Positions 1 through 8,962 are shown, numbered from the stretch's first letter. The stretch is 64,000 bases of DNA from Streptomyces sedi (GCF_006335015.1 NZ_VDGT01000008.1:124001-188000); one strand, 5' to 3'. The notes: a model not told the origin generated them from the sequence alone. A program made the numbers and translations.

Positions 1-303
<303 letters not shown>

Positions 304-308
304 CCGGG

Positions 309-344
309 GTCGGGGGAGCGGTCCGCACGGACGGCTCCCCCGAC
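309..344 (+). terminator. Rho-independent-type hairpin after thiC
   Basis: Arms GTCGGGGGAGC and GCTCCCCCGAC are perfect inverses, and the loop region itself contains GTCCGCACGGAC, so a long stem forms. It starts 5 bases after the thiC stop. There is no U-tract, as is usual for streptomycete terminators. Confidence 0.75.
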
Positions 345-567
345 TCGGTATGCAAGTGGCTGCCCGGGAGTCGGGCGGGCCACCTGGGCCGGAGCGGGCG
401 GGTTCATGTCGGAGAGGTGCCGTGCCGGTGGGGTGCTCGGCTGCCGCCGCCACCGCGAACGGGCCCGGAAGGCCGGCAGACCGGAGAAGCGTCCGCGACG
501 CCGGACCGCGGAGGCGATCTCGCACGTGGGATCTCGCCCGCGGCTTGACGCGATCATGGACATTGCC

Positions 568-585
568 CTGCCCCGGGAGGGGCAG
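568..585 (+). promoter_or_regulatory. Small perfect hairpin covering the ribosome binding site of the RCK gene
   Basis: CTGCCCC and GGGGCAG pair around a GGGA loop and end 3 bases before the GTG at 589. The stem would hide the GGGAGGGG ribosome binding site for that start, so it could limit translation. If translation starts at the downstream GTG at 646 the hairpin is only leader structure. The rest of 345-567 shows no gene or other recognisable signal. Confidence 0.35.
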
Positions 586-588
586 TAA

Positions 589-2625
589 GTGCGGGGGCGC
601 CGCTCCCCGTTCCTCCCGTCGAGCCGAAGGGAATGTCAACCCGCCGTGACCGCGCTTCCCCCTCAACCCCCCGTCCCCGGGCCCCGCGCCGTGGGCACCG
701 AGCACATGATCGTCTGCGGCGACGACGCGTTAGCCGTGCGGCTCGCCGAGGAGTTGCACGACGTCTACCGGGAGCGCGTGACCCTGGTCATGCCGCCGGC
801 GACCACCGTGGGCGAGCCCGTCGGCGGGGCCAGGCCGCGGGTCTCCGCGTTGATCGGCCGCATGTCGGCGGCCATCAACCGGCCGTCCCCCGCCCCCGCC
901 GCCGACGACACCACCGGCGGTGGGATCCGCGTGCCGATAGGGGAGATGACGGCCGCCGAGCCGACCGACGAGGTGCTGCGGCGCGCGGGCGTCTCGCACG
1001 CCACCGCGCTCGCCCTCGTCTACGACGACGACGAGACCAACCTGCGCGGCGCCCTCGCCGCACGGCGGCTCAACCCGCACCTGCGGCTGGTCGTGCGGCA
1101 CTACAACCGCCGCCTCGGCCAGCATCTCGCCCAACTCCTCGACCAGGCCGCCTCGGTGGCGTTGCCGGAGGTCGACCCGAGGGAGCTGGACGCCTCCACC
1201 ACCGTGCTCTCCGACGCCGACACCGCCGCCCCCGCGCTGGCCGCCACGGCGGTCGCCGGCACCCGCAAGGTGGTGAGCGCCGACGGGCTGCTGCTGCGCG
1301 CCGTCGAACGCAACCCGCCGGCCAGCGGCGAGATCGCCGACCCCGGACTGTGCACCCTGGCGCTGCTGTCGGCGACGGTCAACGACCCGGCGGGCGAGGA
1401 GGGTTCGGACAACAGCGGCGGCGAGGGCCCCCAACTGCTCCCCGACGACCGCGAGGTGGGCCAGGCCACCGGGCGCGGCACGGTGGTGCTGGAGACGGTC
1501 ACCCACGCCGGCCCCCCGCTGCCGCCGCGCCGGTTGGCACGCCGGGTGGCGCCGCTGGCGGAGATCTTCTCCCGGCGGCTGCGGCTGTCGCTGCTGGGCA
1601 TCGCGCTGGCCGTCCTCGCGCTGGCGCTGACGCTGTGGCGCACCACCGGCGGCGACGCGCTCAACGCGGCCTATCTGACCCTGCTCGACATCTTCTCCAT
1701 CGGCGACCCGGCCGTCGACGAGCCGGTGGCCCGGCAGTCCATCCAACTGGTCTCCGGGCTGGTCGGGCTGGCGCTGCTGCCGATCCTGATCGCGGCGGCG
1801 CTCCAGGCGCTGGGCGCGTTCCGCGGCACGGCGAACCTGCCGCGTCCCCCGCGCGGACTCTCCGGCCACGTGGTGCTGCTCGGGCTCGGCAAGGTCGGCA
1901 CCCGGGTGCTGGCGCAGCTGCGGGAGATGGACATCCCGGTGGTCTGCGTGGAGGAGGACCCGGAGGCCAGGGGCATCCCGCTGGCCCGCAGGCTGGGCGT
2001 GCCGGTGGTGCTCGGCGACGTCACCCAGGAGGACGTGCTGGAGTCGGCCAAGATCCACCGGGCGCGCGCCCTGCTCGCGTTGACCAGCGTCGACGCCACC
2101 AACCTGGAGGCGGCGCTGCACGCCAGGACCGTCAAGCCGGAGCTGCGGGTGGCGCTGCGGCTGTACGACGACGACTTCGCCACCGTCGTCTACCGCACGC
2201 TGAAGGCGGCGCATCCGGAGGCGTTGACCCGTAGCCGCAGCGTCTCCACGCTCGCCGCGCCCGCGTTCGCCAGCGCGATGATGGGGCGGCAGATCCTGGG
2301 CGCGATACCGGTGGAGCGGAAGGTGCTGCTCTTCGCGGCGCTTGAGGTGGGGGACTTCCCCCATCTGCGGGGCCGGACGGTCGCCGAGGCCTCCCGGCCC
2401 GGCGCCTGGCGGGTGCTGGCGCTCGACCTGACGGCGCCCGGCGAGCGGGAGCCCGACCTGGCGGCCGTCCGCGCCTCGGGCGAGGGCGCCTCCGGCGGGC
2501 TGCTGTGGGACGTGCACCCGGGGTATGTGCTGCGGGGCCGGGACCGGGTGGTGGTGGCGGCGACCCGGCGGGGGCTGGCCGAGCTGCTGGGACGCGGAAC
2601 GGGCGGGGCGGGGGGCCGCCGCTGA
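589..2625 (+). CDS. Membrane protein with two RCK/TrkA-type NAD-binding domains flanking two membrane segments
   Basis: The 678-residue product starts with a degenerate nucleotide-binding region (about 38-220, MIVCGDD near its start), then two hydrophobic segments (about 332-350 and 385-405), then a clear TrkA-N/RCK domain from about 424 with GLGKVG as dinucleotide motif, and a TrkA-C-like tail. This is the layout of potassium channel or transporter regulators of the RCK class. The loop between the membrane segments reads DIFSIGDP where a K+ channel has TVGYGD, so ion selectivity cannot be assumed. GTG at 589 has a good ribosome binding site; GTG at 646 is an alternative. A TTA leucine codon lies at 730-732, downstream of either start. 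Confidence 0.8.
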   Translation: MRGRRSPFLPSSRRECQPAVTALPPQPPVPGPRAVGTEHMIVCGDDALAVRLAEELHDVYRERVTLVMPPATTVGEPVGGARPRVSALIGRMSAAINRPSPAPAADDTTGGGIRVPIGEMTAAEPTDEVLRRAGVSHATALALVYDDDETNLRGALAARRLNPHLRLVVRHYNRRLGQHLAQLLDQAASVALPEVDPRELDASTTVLSDADTAAPALAATAVAGTRKVVSADGLLLRAVERNPPASGEIADPGLCTLALLSATVNDPAGEEGSDNSGGEGPQLLPDDREVGQATGRGTVVLETVTHAGPPLPPRRLARRVAPLAEIFSRRLRLSLLGIALAVLALALTLWRTTGGDALNAAYLTLLDIFSIGDPAVDEPVARQSIQLVSGLVGLALLPILIAAALQALGAFRGTANLPRPPRGLSGHVVLLGLGKVGTRVLAQLREMDIPVVCVEEDPEARGIPLARRLGVPVVLGDVTQEDVLESAKIHRARALLALTSVDATNLEAALHARTVKPELRVALRLYDDDFATVVYRTLKAAHPEALTRSRSVSTLAAPAFASAMMGRQILGAIPVERKVLLFAALEVGDFPHLRGRTVAEASRPGAWRVLALDLTAPGEREPDLAAVRASGEGASGGLLWDVHPGYVLRGRDRVVVAATRRGLAELLGRGTGGAGGRR

Positions 2626-2656
2626 ACGGGGCCGCGGGACCGGCGCGACGTGGCGC

Positions 2657-2687
2657 TTGACCCTGACGTCGCGGCAAGCCCTTCACT
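2657..2687 (+). promoter_or_regulatory. MerR-type promoter with 19-bp spacer, probably giving a leaderless transcript
   Basis: TTGACC (2657-2662) is followed after 19 bp by TTCACT (2682-2687). CTTG and CAAG (2656-2659, 2674-2677) form the ends of an interrupted palindrome inside the spacer, where MerR proteins normally bind and twist a long-spacer promoter. The ATG of the merR gene begins 7 bases after the -10 hexamer, so the message would start at or next to the start codon. Confidence 0.5.
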
Positions 2688-2693
2688 GGGGTC

Positions 2694-3491
2694 ATGCGAA
2701 TCGGAGAGCTGGCCGCGTTGACCGGGGTCACCCCCAGGACGGTGCGGCACTACCACCACATCGGGCTGCTGCCCGAGCCCCACCGCACCCCCGCCGGGTA
2801 CCGGGTCTACGGCCTGCGCGACGCCTACCGGGTGGTGCGGGTGCGGCGGCTGACCGCGCTGGGGCTGAGCCTCGACGAGGCGCGCGACGTGCTGGACGAC
2901 GACAGCGGCGTCGAGCTGCGCGAGGTGCTGGGCGAGCTCGACGCCGAGCTGGCCCGGCAGGAGGAGGCCGTCAGGCTGCGCCGCGCGCGGGTCGCCGAGC
3001 TGCTGGCCGAGGCCGAGGGGCATCCGGGGCTGCCGACGGAGGGACCGGTCTCGCCGGAGCTGACCGCGCTCTTCCGCCGGATGCGGGAGACGGCGGACAC
3101 GCTGGGCGGGCCGGAGCCGGACGCGGCGGTCAAGGAACGCGAGCTGATGTCGCTGCTGGAGGGCGCGGCGCCGCAGGGGGGCGACCAGGGGGCGTGGCTG
3201 TCGTCGCTGGTCTCGGCGTTCGGGGACGACCCGGAGGCGATGGCGGCGGCCTATGGGATCTACGCGGAGATGGACGCGCTGGCGGACGCCGACGCCGACG
3301 ACCCCCGGGTGGAGCCGCTGGCGGCGCGCATCGTGGCCAGCCTGCCGGAGGAGGTGGCGCGGATGGCCGCCGGGGTCGGGCCGGGGGACCTGACCGGCGG
3401 GTTCGCCGACGCGTTCTTCGACGACCACGGGCCGGCGCAGCTGGCGGTGGTGCGCCGGGTCGTGGAGCTGCTCGGGGAGGGGGCCCGATGA
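2694..3491 (+). CDS. MerR family transcriptional regulator
   Basis: The 265-residue protein has a MerR winged helix-turn-helix at residues 1-70 (MRIGELAALTGVTPRTVRHYHHIGLLPEP), followed by a dimerisation coiled coil rich in Leu, Arg and Glu (about 80-115) and a C-terminal region of about 140 residues that I do not recognise and that may sense the signal. No cysteine pair of metal-sensing MerR proteins is present. It leads an operon with two small genes: ATGA and GTGA overlaps join all three. Its own promoter has MerR features, so autoregulation is likely. Confidence 0.9.
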   Translation: MRIGELAALTGVTPRTVRHYHHIGLLPEPHRTPAGYRVYGLRDAYRVVRVRRLTALGLSLDEARDVLDDDSGVELREVLGELDAELARQEEAVRLRRARVAELLAEAEGHPGLPTEGPVSPELTALFRRMRETADTLGGPEPDAAVKERELMSLLEGAAPQGGDQGAWLSSLVSAFGDDPEAMAAAYGIYAEMDALADADADDPRVEPLAARIVASLPEEVARMAAGVGPGDLTGGFADAFFDDHGPAQLAVVRRVVELLGEGAR

Positions 3492-4102
3492 GCACCGTGG
3501 CGAGGGTCGTCCGGCGGCTGGTGGTCCACGAGTTCGTCCTGGTCGGCTGCCTGCCGCGGTGGCTGGCGCGGCGCGGCCCGCACGGTCTTGAGCCGGGCGA
3601 CCGGGCGTTCGGCTACACCGGCGCGCAGTCGGCGATGTTCTGGATCATGCTGACCGTCTCGATCGTGGAGACGGTGGCGCTGGCGCTGATCATCCCCTGG
3701 CCGCTGGTCCATCTGGTGCTGCTGGTGCTGGGGATCTGGGGCACGCTCTTCGCGGTCGAGTTCCAGCTCTCCTGCGTGACGCGGCCCCATCTGGTCGGCG
3801 CCGACGGCTCGTTGCGGCTGCGCTACGGCGCGCTGGTCGACATCCCGCTGCCGGCGCCGCTGGTCCGCGAGGTGCGGGTCAACCGGCGCTTCCGCGAGGG
3901 CGGGCTGCTGAGGCTGGACGCCGGGAGCGGCACGGCCGACCTGGCCGTGGCCGGCCAGACCAGCCTCACCGTGGAGCTCTCCGCCCCCGTCACCTTCCGC
4001 CGCCCGCTGGGCCGCGAGGCGACGGCCCGCGTCATCCACTGCCACGCGGACGACGCGGCGGCGTTCGCCGCGCACTGGCGCGCGGCCAGGGGGGAGGCGT
4101 GA
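3488..4102 (+). CDS. Membrane-anchored hypothetical protein in the merR operon
   Basis: Starts at ATG 3488, overlapping the merR stop by ATGA, so the two are translationally coupled. The 204-residue product has two adjacent hydrophobic segments at about residues 45-95 (FWIMLTVSIVETVALALIIPW and following), then a soluble domain of about 110 residues likely facing the cytoplasm, with pattern resembling membrane proteins that carry a small beta-rich domain. I do not recognise a functional family. Its position suggests it is the effector controlled by the MerR protein. Confidence 0.8.
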   Translation: MSTVARVVRRLVVHEFVLVGCLPRWLARRGPHGLEPGDRAFGYTGAQSAMFWIMLTVSIVETVALALIIPWPLVHLVLLVLGIWGTLFAVEFQLSCVTRPHLVGADGSLRLRYGALVDIPLPAPLVREVRVNRRFREGGLLRLDAGSGTADLAVAGQTSLTVELSAPVTFRRPLGREATARVIHCHADDAAAFAAHWRAARGEA

Positions 4103-4347
4103 GGGTCAGCGTGCCCAGGGCAACGGGCGGGGTTCGGGGGCTGGCGGCGTGGCGACGTCGGCTGGTGGTCCTCACCGACAGCGCCGAACAACATCTGCGC
4201 GTCGCCGGCCGGATCGTCGCCGAGCTGGAGGCGGAGCTGGCCCGCCGCACCGGGCAGGACGACCTCGGCGTGCTGCGCGGCGAGTTGACCGCCCTGGTCC
4301 ACGCGATGAGCGACGGCTCGCCGCCCCCGCTGCGCCCCGTCTGGTAG
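4099..4347 (+). CDS. Small hypothetical protein, third gene of the merR operon
   Basis: Starts at GTG 4099 overlapping the previous stop (GTGA). The 82-residue product is mostly one amphipathic helix (LRVAGRIVAELEAELARR) and has no known domain. Support comes from the coupled overlap, streptomycete codon bias and a hairpin just after its stop. It may be a small partner of the membrane protein before it. Confidence 0.6.
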   Translation: MRVSVPRATGGVRGLAAWRRRLVVLTDSAEQHLRVAGRIVAELEAELARRTGQDDLGVLRGELTALVHAMSDGSPPPLRPVW

Positions 4348-4351
4348 CGCC

Positions 4352-4369
4352 GCGCGCGCCCACGCGCGC
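4352..4369 (+). terminator. Hairpin ending the merR operon
   Basis: GCGCGCG and CGCGCGC pair around CCCA, 5 bases after the stop at 4347. The stem is short but all G/C. Confidence 0.45.
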
Positions 4370-4488
4370 CGGTGAACACCGTGGACTCCGGGCCTTCGGT
4401 GCGCCACCATGGAGGGGACCCGGCCGGCGGCGGGCGAACGAGATCGACGACGAGATCGACCGAAACCGACCGAGACACCCCGCCGCGG

Positions 4489-4516
4489 GGAACTTTCGCG
4501 ACGACTCAGGCGTCTC
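4489..4516 (+). promoter_or_regulatory. Possible ECF sigma factor promoter
   Basis: GGAACT at 4489-4494 and CGTCTC at 4511-4516 are separated by 16 bp, which fits the GGAAC-N16-CGTC pattern of many ECF sigma factors, including cell-envelope-stress types. It lies about 100 bp before the DUF1707/DUF4190 membrane protein gene. A small inverted repeat (CTCAGG and CCTGAG, 4505-4523) overlaps the -10 element. Confidence 0.45.
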
Positions 4517-4624
4517 CCCTGAGGGGAACGGCTGGCTCCCGGCCCGTGGAGCACCGCCGATGCGCGCCGTCGCCGGGGCGACGCGGTGCCAGCGAGGTCG
4601 GGCGTGACGTGGGGAGGGTGCACG

Positions 4625-5221
4625 ATGACGACGCAGCACTGGGAGGCCGGGGGCCACATCCCTCCGGCCCAGATGCGCGCCTCGGACAGCGACCGGGAGC
4701 GCGCGGCCGACGTGCTCAAGGCCGGCTTCGCCGAGGGCCGGCTGTCCAAGGACGAGCTGGACGACCGGGTCAGGCGTCTCCACGAGACGACGACCTACGC
4801 GCAGATCCAGCCACTGATCGCCGATCTCCCCCAGGGCCCGGTGCCCGCCCCCGCCACCTCCCCCTACGCGCCCGGCACGCCCGGCACCTTCGGCCCGCCG
4901 CCCGTGGTGATCCAGCGCCCGCCGACGTTCGGCCCGCTCTACGGCCCGCCGCCGCGCACGCTCCACCCCCGGCCCATGCCGTTCCCGCCGCCGCCCCAGA
5001 CCAACGGCGCCGCCGTCGCCGCCATGGTCTGCGGCATCGCCTGCTTCTTCACCTACGGGCTGACGGCCATCCCCGCCGTCATCCTCGGCCACCGCGCCAA
5101 GGCCGCGATCCGCCGCACCGGGGAGTCGGGCGACGGCATGGCCACCGGCGGCCTGGTCATGGGCTATCTCTCGCTCGCGCTGCTGGCCGTCGGCGCCATG
5201 CTGCTGGTCATGCTCGTCTGA
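4625..5221 (+). CDS. DUF1707 and DUF4190 domain membrane protein
   Basis: ATG 4625 is chosen because GGGGAGGG lies 7 bases upstream; a longer frame from 4586 has no better site. The 198-residue protein begins with a DUF1707 domain (residues about 15-66, MRASDSDRERAADVLKAGFAEGRLS being the signature), then a proline-rich linker to about residue 130, then a DUF4190 domain with two membrane helices (CGIACFF... and GLVMGYLSLALLAV). DUF1707 is a short helical domain found at the N-terminus of many actinobacterial membrane proteins. The exact role is unknown; an envelope function would agree with the ECF-like promoter upstream. Confidence 0.9.
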   Translation: MTTQHWEAGGHIPPAQMRASDSDRERAADVLKAGFAEGRLSKDELDDRVRRLHETTTYAQIQPLIADLPQGPVPAPATSPYAPGTPGTFGPPPVVIQRPPTFGPLYGPPPRTLHPRPMPFPPPPQTNGAAVAAMVCGIACFFTYGLTAIPAVILGHRAKAAIRRTGESGDGMATGGLVMGYLSLALLAVGAMLLVMLV

Positions 5222-5275
5222 GCCGACGCCCCGCCTTCCCGGGCCGGGCGCCGGCCCGTCGCGCATGATGGAGGG

Positions 5276-6082
5276 GTGCCCGAGGGAGACACGGTCTGGC
5301 TGACCGCCAGCCGGCTGGACGCCGCGCTGGCCGGCCACCGCCTGACCCGTTCCGACCTGCGCGTGCCCCGGCTGGCCACGGTCGACCTGCGGGAGCGGAC
5401 CGTGCTCGGGGTGGTGCCCAGGGGCAAGCACCTGCTCACCCGCGTCGAGGGCGGCCTCACGCTGCACTCACACCTCGGGATGGAGGGCGCCTGGCGGCTC
5501 TTCGCGCCCGGCGAGCGCTGGCGCGGCGGCCCGGGACACCAGATCAGGGCCGTCCTCGCGACGGACGGCGTCTCCGCCGTCGGATACCGGCTCCCCAGGC
5601 TGGAACTGCTGCGCACCGACCGGGAGTCCACGGTCGTCGGCCATCTCGGCCCCGACCTGCTCGGGCCCGACTGGGACCCGGCCGAGGCCCTGGCCCGGCT
5701 GTCCGCCGCCCCCGAACGGCCCCTCGGCGACGCGCTCCTCGACCAGCGCAACCTGGCCGGAATCGGCAACGTCTACATGGCCGAGCTGTGCTTCCTGGCG
5801 GGAGTCTCCCCCTGGACGCCGGTCGGCGAGCTGGCCGAGGGCGAGACGCTGCCCCGGCTCCTGGACCTGGCCGCCCGCCTGCTGGAGCGGAACCGCGAGC
5901 GCCACGACCGGACCACCACCGCGCCCGGGGACCGGCGCGCGCGGCTCCACGTCTACGGCCGGGCCCGGCGGCCGTGCCTGACCTGCGGCACGGCGGTCCG
6001 CGTCACCGCGGACGACCACGGCGAGCCGGGCCGCGAACGCCCCACCTACTGGTGCCCACACTGCCAGCCCCGGCCCCGCTGA
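5276..6082 (+). CDS. Nei-type DNA glycosylase / AP lyase (endonuclease VIII family, actinobacterial Nei2-like)
   Basis: Removes oxidised pyrimidines from DNA and cleaves the abasic site. The start GTG 5276 puts the catalytic N-terminal proline and glutamate in place: the product begins MPEGDTVW, the signature of the Nei2 branch. The H2TH region (LLDQRNLAGIGNVYMAELCF, around residues 150-170) is present. A C-terminal zinc finger is complete, with CLTC near residue 236 and CPHC near residue 260. Length 268 matches the family. It is followed by a dispersed repeat, and by no co-oriented gene close enough for an operon. Confidence 0.93.
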   Translation: MPEGDTVWLTASRLDAALAGHRLTRSDLRVPRLATVDLRERTVLGVVPRGKHLLTRVEGGLTLHSHLGMEGAWRLFAPGERWRGGPGHQIRAVLATDGVSAVGYRLPRLELLRTDRESTVVGHLGPDLLGPDWDPAEALARLSAAPERPLGDALLDQRNLAGIGNVYMAELCFLAGVSPWTPVGELAEGETLPRLLDLAARLLERNRERHDRTTTAPGDRRARLHVYGRARRPCLTCGTAVRVTADDHGEPGRERPTYWCPHCQPRPR

Positions 6083-6138
6083 GAGGGCGTACAGGGACGC
6101 GGCAACCGCGCGGGCGACCGGCCGCCGGGGTGAAGGCG

Positions 6139-6307
6139 GTGGGTGGTCGCCGTTCCCCCGGTGGTGGGTTGCTCGCGCAGTTCCCCGCGCCCCTTTTCGG
6201 CCGGCGGGCGGCTGGGGGCGCGGGGAACTGCGCGGTGCATTCGTGGCGGGCCGCAGACGACCACGGTGAGGCACCACGACGGTGGGCGGTCGCCCGCGAA
6301 ACCCCCG
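6139..6307. repeat. Dispersed palindromic repeat, copy A
   Basis: The core is a perfect inverted repeat: GCGCAGTTCCCCGCGCCCC at 6175-6193 and its complement at 6215-6233. The right flank (about 6233-6307, GCGGGCCGCAGACGACCACG...) is nearly the same as the right flank of the copy near 34.7 kb, so the repeated unit is longer than the hairpin. It lies after the glycosylase stop. The remaining 6308-6452 before the next gene is slightly richer in A/T and may hold its promoter, but I see no convincing hexamers. Confidence 0.85.
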
Positions 6308-6452
6308 CGTCAGCACACCGTTGACCAGCGGAAACGCCGGGGCTCATCGAGCGTACACACATGGTTCACCACCGGGTCATCTCCCCTTACCCTGGACCGC
6401 TGATCAGGTGTTTACCGTCGCATGGACTCTGCCTACGGCTTCTGGAAACCTG

Positions 6453-7427
6453 GTGCCAAAACTCTCTGTCATCGTCGCCTGCCACAACGTGCAGGACTTC
6501 TTGCCCACCACCCTGCGCGGACTGGCCAGGAACGCCGGCCCGGAGACGGAGTTCATCCTGGTGGATGACCGTTCCGTCGATGCGACGGGGGAGATCCTCG
6601 GCCGGGCGGAGGGGGAGTTGGCACGTTCCCGAGTGATCAGGCACGAGACCAACAGGGGCATCTCCCAGGCCCGCAACACCGGCATCGACGCCGCCAACGG
6701 TGAGTACCTCACCTTCCTGGACGGCGACGACTGGTACGCGCCCGGCTATCTCGACGAACTGGTCGACGCCATCGAGGAGTTGGACTGCGACGTGGTGCGC
6801 ACCGACCATGTGCAGTCCACCGCCCGCCGGCGCACCGTCGTGCGCGCGCCCTCGCCCACCCGCGACCGGGCGTTCGACCCGAGGGACGCGATCGGCCCGG
6901 CCGACCGCAAGACCATGGTCGACTACCCGTTCGTCTGGGCCGGGATCTACCGCCGTTCACTGCTGGAGGAGCGCGGGCTGCGCTTCGAGACGGGGCTGCG
7001 CACCGCCGAGGACCGGCTCTTCACCTGGCAGTTGCACCTGCGTGCCCGCACCATGGCCACCGTCGGCCTGCTCGGCGTCTTCTACCGGCGCGGTGTCACC
7101 ACCTCGCTCACGCAGATCAAGGACGAGCGGCAGCTGGACTTCCTGCCGGCCCACGACCGGATACTCGCCGAGGTGGTGGACGACCCGGACGCCGACCGCT
7201 TCCTGCCGAAGATCGTCCGCACCTACTGCGCGATGATCGCCTTCCACGCCGCCAACGCCGACGGCTACGAGCCGGCGGCGGCCAGGCGGCTCAAGCGGGA
7301 GGCGTCCGCCGCCCTCCAGAGCTTCCCGCCCGAGCTGCTGGAACGCACCCTGACGGCCATGGGCGACGAACGCGGACGGGTGCTGCGGCGTCTGGCCGGC
7401 CGGAACCGGAAGGCGGTCGTGGCATGA
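6453..7427 (+). CDS. Family 2 glycosyltransferase
   Basis: Transfers a sugar from an activated nucleotide sugar, probably during synthesis of a cell-surface polymer. The GTG at 6453 is chosen because it places the family start (PKLSVIVACHNVQDFL) at the N-terminus; the reading frame is open further upstream but that part looks non-coding. The 324-residue product has a GT-A fold: nucleotide-binding strand first, DDRS near residue 40, and the metal-binding FLDGDDWY near residue 90. The C-terminal half resembles teichoic-acid-type enzymes. It overlaps the next gene by ATGA, so both are translated together. Confidence 0.9.
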   Translation: MPKLSVIVACHNVQDFLPTTLRGLARNAGPETEFILVDDRSVDATGEILGRAEGELARSRVIRHETNRGISQARNTGIDAANGEYLTFLDGDDWYAPGYLDELVDAIEELDCDVVRTDHVQSTARRRTVVRAPSPTRDRAFDPRDAIGPADRKTMVDYPFVWAGIYRRSLLEERGLRFETGLRTAEDRLFTWQLHLRARTMATVGLLGVFYRRGVTTSLTQIKDERQLDFLPAHDRILAEVVDDPDADRFLPKIVRTYCAMIAFHAANADGYEPAAARRLKREASAALQSFPPELLERTLTAMGDERGRVLRRLAGRNRKAVVA

Positions 7428-8794
7428 GCGCCACCACGGGACGACGCACCCAGATCTTCGAGGTCTCCACCCTCTACGGCGCCGCCACCCTGGCCGCCGC
7501 CCTCGACGCCGGTCTCTTCGGCGCGCGCGGCGAGACCACCCGCGTCCTGCTGGTCTCCAACAACGCGGCCATCCCCGAGACCGCGACCGGCCTGCCGGAG
7601 ATGGCCGGTTGGGACGCGGTCTCCGCCCGCTTCGACCGGGTGCTGGACTGGAACGAGGCGATCCGCCCGTTCCACCCCGGCGACTGGCGCCCGCTGGACC
7701 GCGACGCCCCGCTCTGGGACCGGCTGCTGCGCCGCTACTGGAACCTGGGCGAGGGCCCGGTCGAGCTGGTCGTGGAGTCGGTGCACGCGACGCCGGCCGC
7801 CGCCCTCGCGACGATCTTCGCCGACGCCGACATCCACGTCTACGCCGACGGGCTGATGAGCTACGGGCCCACCCGCGACCGGCTGCCGGTCAACACCGCC
7901 TGCCGCGTGCGGCGGTTGCTCCACCTCGACCTGGTGCCCGGGCTGCGCCCGCTGCTGCTCTCCGAGTACGGCGTGCCGTCCGAGAGCGTGCCCAACGACG
8001 CCTTCCGCGCGGTGCTCGACGAGGTCACGGCCGCCGCGCCGAAGCCCCCGCACGAGCTGGGCGTGGAGCGTCCGGCCGTGCTCCTCGGGCAGTACCTGGC
8101 GGCGCTCGACATCCTCACGCAGGCCGAGGAGGAGGCGCTGCACGTGCGGATGCTGCGGGGGGCGGCCGTCGCCGGCTTCCGCGCCGTCGTCTTCAAGCCA
8201 CACCCGACGGCGCCCGCGCAGTACTCGAAGGCCCTGGAGAAGGCGGCGGCCGAGGCCGGTGTCCGGCTGACCGTGCTGGACGCGCCGGTGCTGGCCGAGT
8301 CGGTCTTCGCCGGCCAGAAGCCGGGCCTGGTCGTCGGCTGCTTCTCGACGGCGCTGCTCACCGCGTCCGTCTACTACGAGCTGCCGGTCGCCCGCGTCGG
8401 CACCGAGCCGCTGCTGGAGCGGATCACGCCTTACCAGAACAGCAACCGCATCCCGTTGACCCTGGTCGACGCGCTGCTGCCCGACCTTGAGGTGGCGCGG
8501 AAGGGCGAAGTGGTCACCGACCGGACGGGGTTGGCCGAGAGCGTGGAGCCGCTGATGCGGACCGTCGGCTTCTGTATGCAGGCCAAGGCCAACCCGGACT
8601 TGCGGGAGCACGCGGAGCGTTGGCTCGCGGCCGAGCTGGGGCCCGACACCCAGCGGTACTTCAAGCGCGCGCGGCTGACGGCGCTCGCGCTGCCCGGCGG
8701 CTTCGGCTCGCACCTCGCCCGCCAACTGCCCGGCAGCGCCGCCGCGATCCGGGTGGCCAGGCGCGTGCGCAAGGCCACCCGCGCGAAGCGGTGA
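7424..8794 (+). CDS. Polysialyltransferase-like glycosyltransferase
   Basis: The 456-residue product matches the bacterial alpha-2,8-polysialyltransferase superfamily. The three short sialyl motifs are visible: an acidic-Gly motif in YADGLMSYGP (about 144-153), the HP motif in FKPHPTAP (about 262-269), and the Ser/Thr motif in GCFSTALL (about 305-312). In known members these use CMP-activated nonulosonic acids. It is coupled to the GT2 gene by ATGA. Together they suggest synthesis of a sialic-acid-like or Kdn-type wall glycopolymer; the actual sugar cannot be read from sequence. Confidence 0.82.
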   Translation: MSATTGRRTQIFEVSTLYGAATLAAALDAGLFGARGETTRVLLVSNNAAIPETATGLPEMAGWDAVSARFDRVLDWNEAIRPFHPGDWRPLDRDAPLWDRLLRRYWNLGEGPVELVVESVHATPAAALATIFADADIHVYADGLMSYGPTRDRLPVNTACRVRRLLHLDLVPGLRPLLLSEYGVPSESVPNDAFRAVLDEVTAAAPKPPHELGVERPAVLLGQYLAALDILTQAEEEALHVRMLRGAAVAGFRAVVFKPHPTAPAQYSKALEKAAAEAGVRLTVLDAPVLAESVFAGQKPGLVVGCFSTALLTASVYYELPVARVGTEPLLERITPYQNSNRIPLTLVDALLPDLEVARKGEVVTDRTGLAESVEPLMRTVGFCMQAKANPDLREHAERWLAAELGPDTQRYFKRARLTALALPGGFGSHLARQLPGSAAAIRVARRVRKATRAKR

Positions 8795-8884
8795 GGCGCG
8801 GCGCGCGAAGCGTTGAGGCGTCGGCGTCGCGCGCTTGGGAGCATAAGAGAACGCGCCGGGCGCGTGCGGGCCGCTTCGAGGAGA

Positions 8885-8940
8885 GAGCGCGCGCCCGCGT
8901 ACACGCTCCCGAGCGGGGAGGTGCACGCGGGCGCGCGCTC
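8885..8940. terminator. Bidirectional terminator between convergent genes
   Basis: A perfect 16-bp inverted repeat, GAGCGCGCGCCCGCGT (8885-8900) and its complement (8925-8940), separated by 24 bases. It sits between the glycosyltransferase operon and the convergent acyltransferase gene. Confidence 0.8.
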
Positions 8941-8962
8941 CGTTGTCGCGTGCGCTGGGTGG

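Noticed and set aside
730..2517. Long minus-strand frame opposite the RCK gene.
   Set aside because: Its product is low complexity with Gly/Arg/His/Gln bias, and the plus strand has clear RCK motifs.
4149..4607. Plus-strand frame of 152 codons overlapping the small merR-operon gene.
   Set aside because: Very rich in Arg and Ala, crosses a terminator hairpin and has no ribosome binding site.
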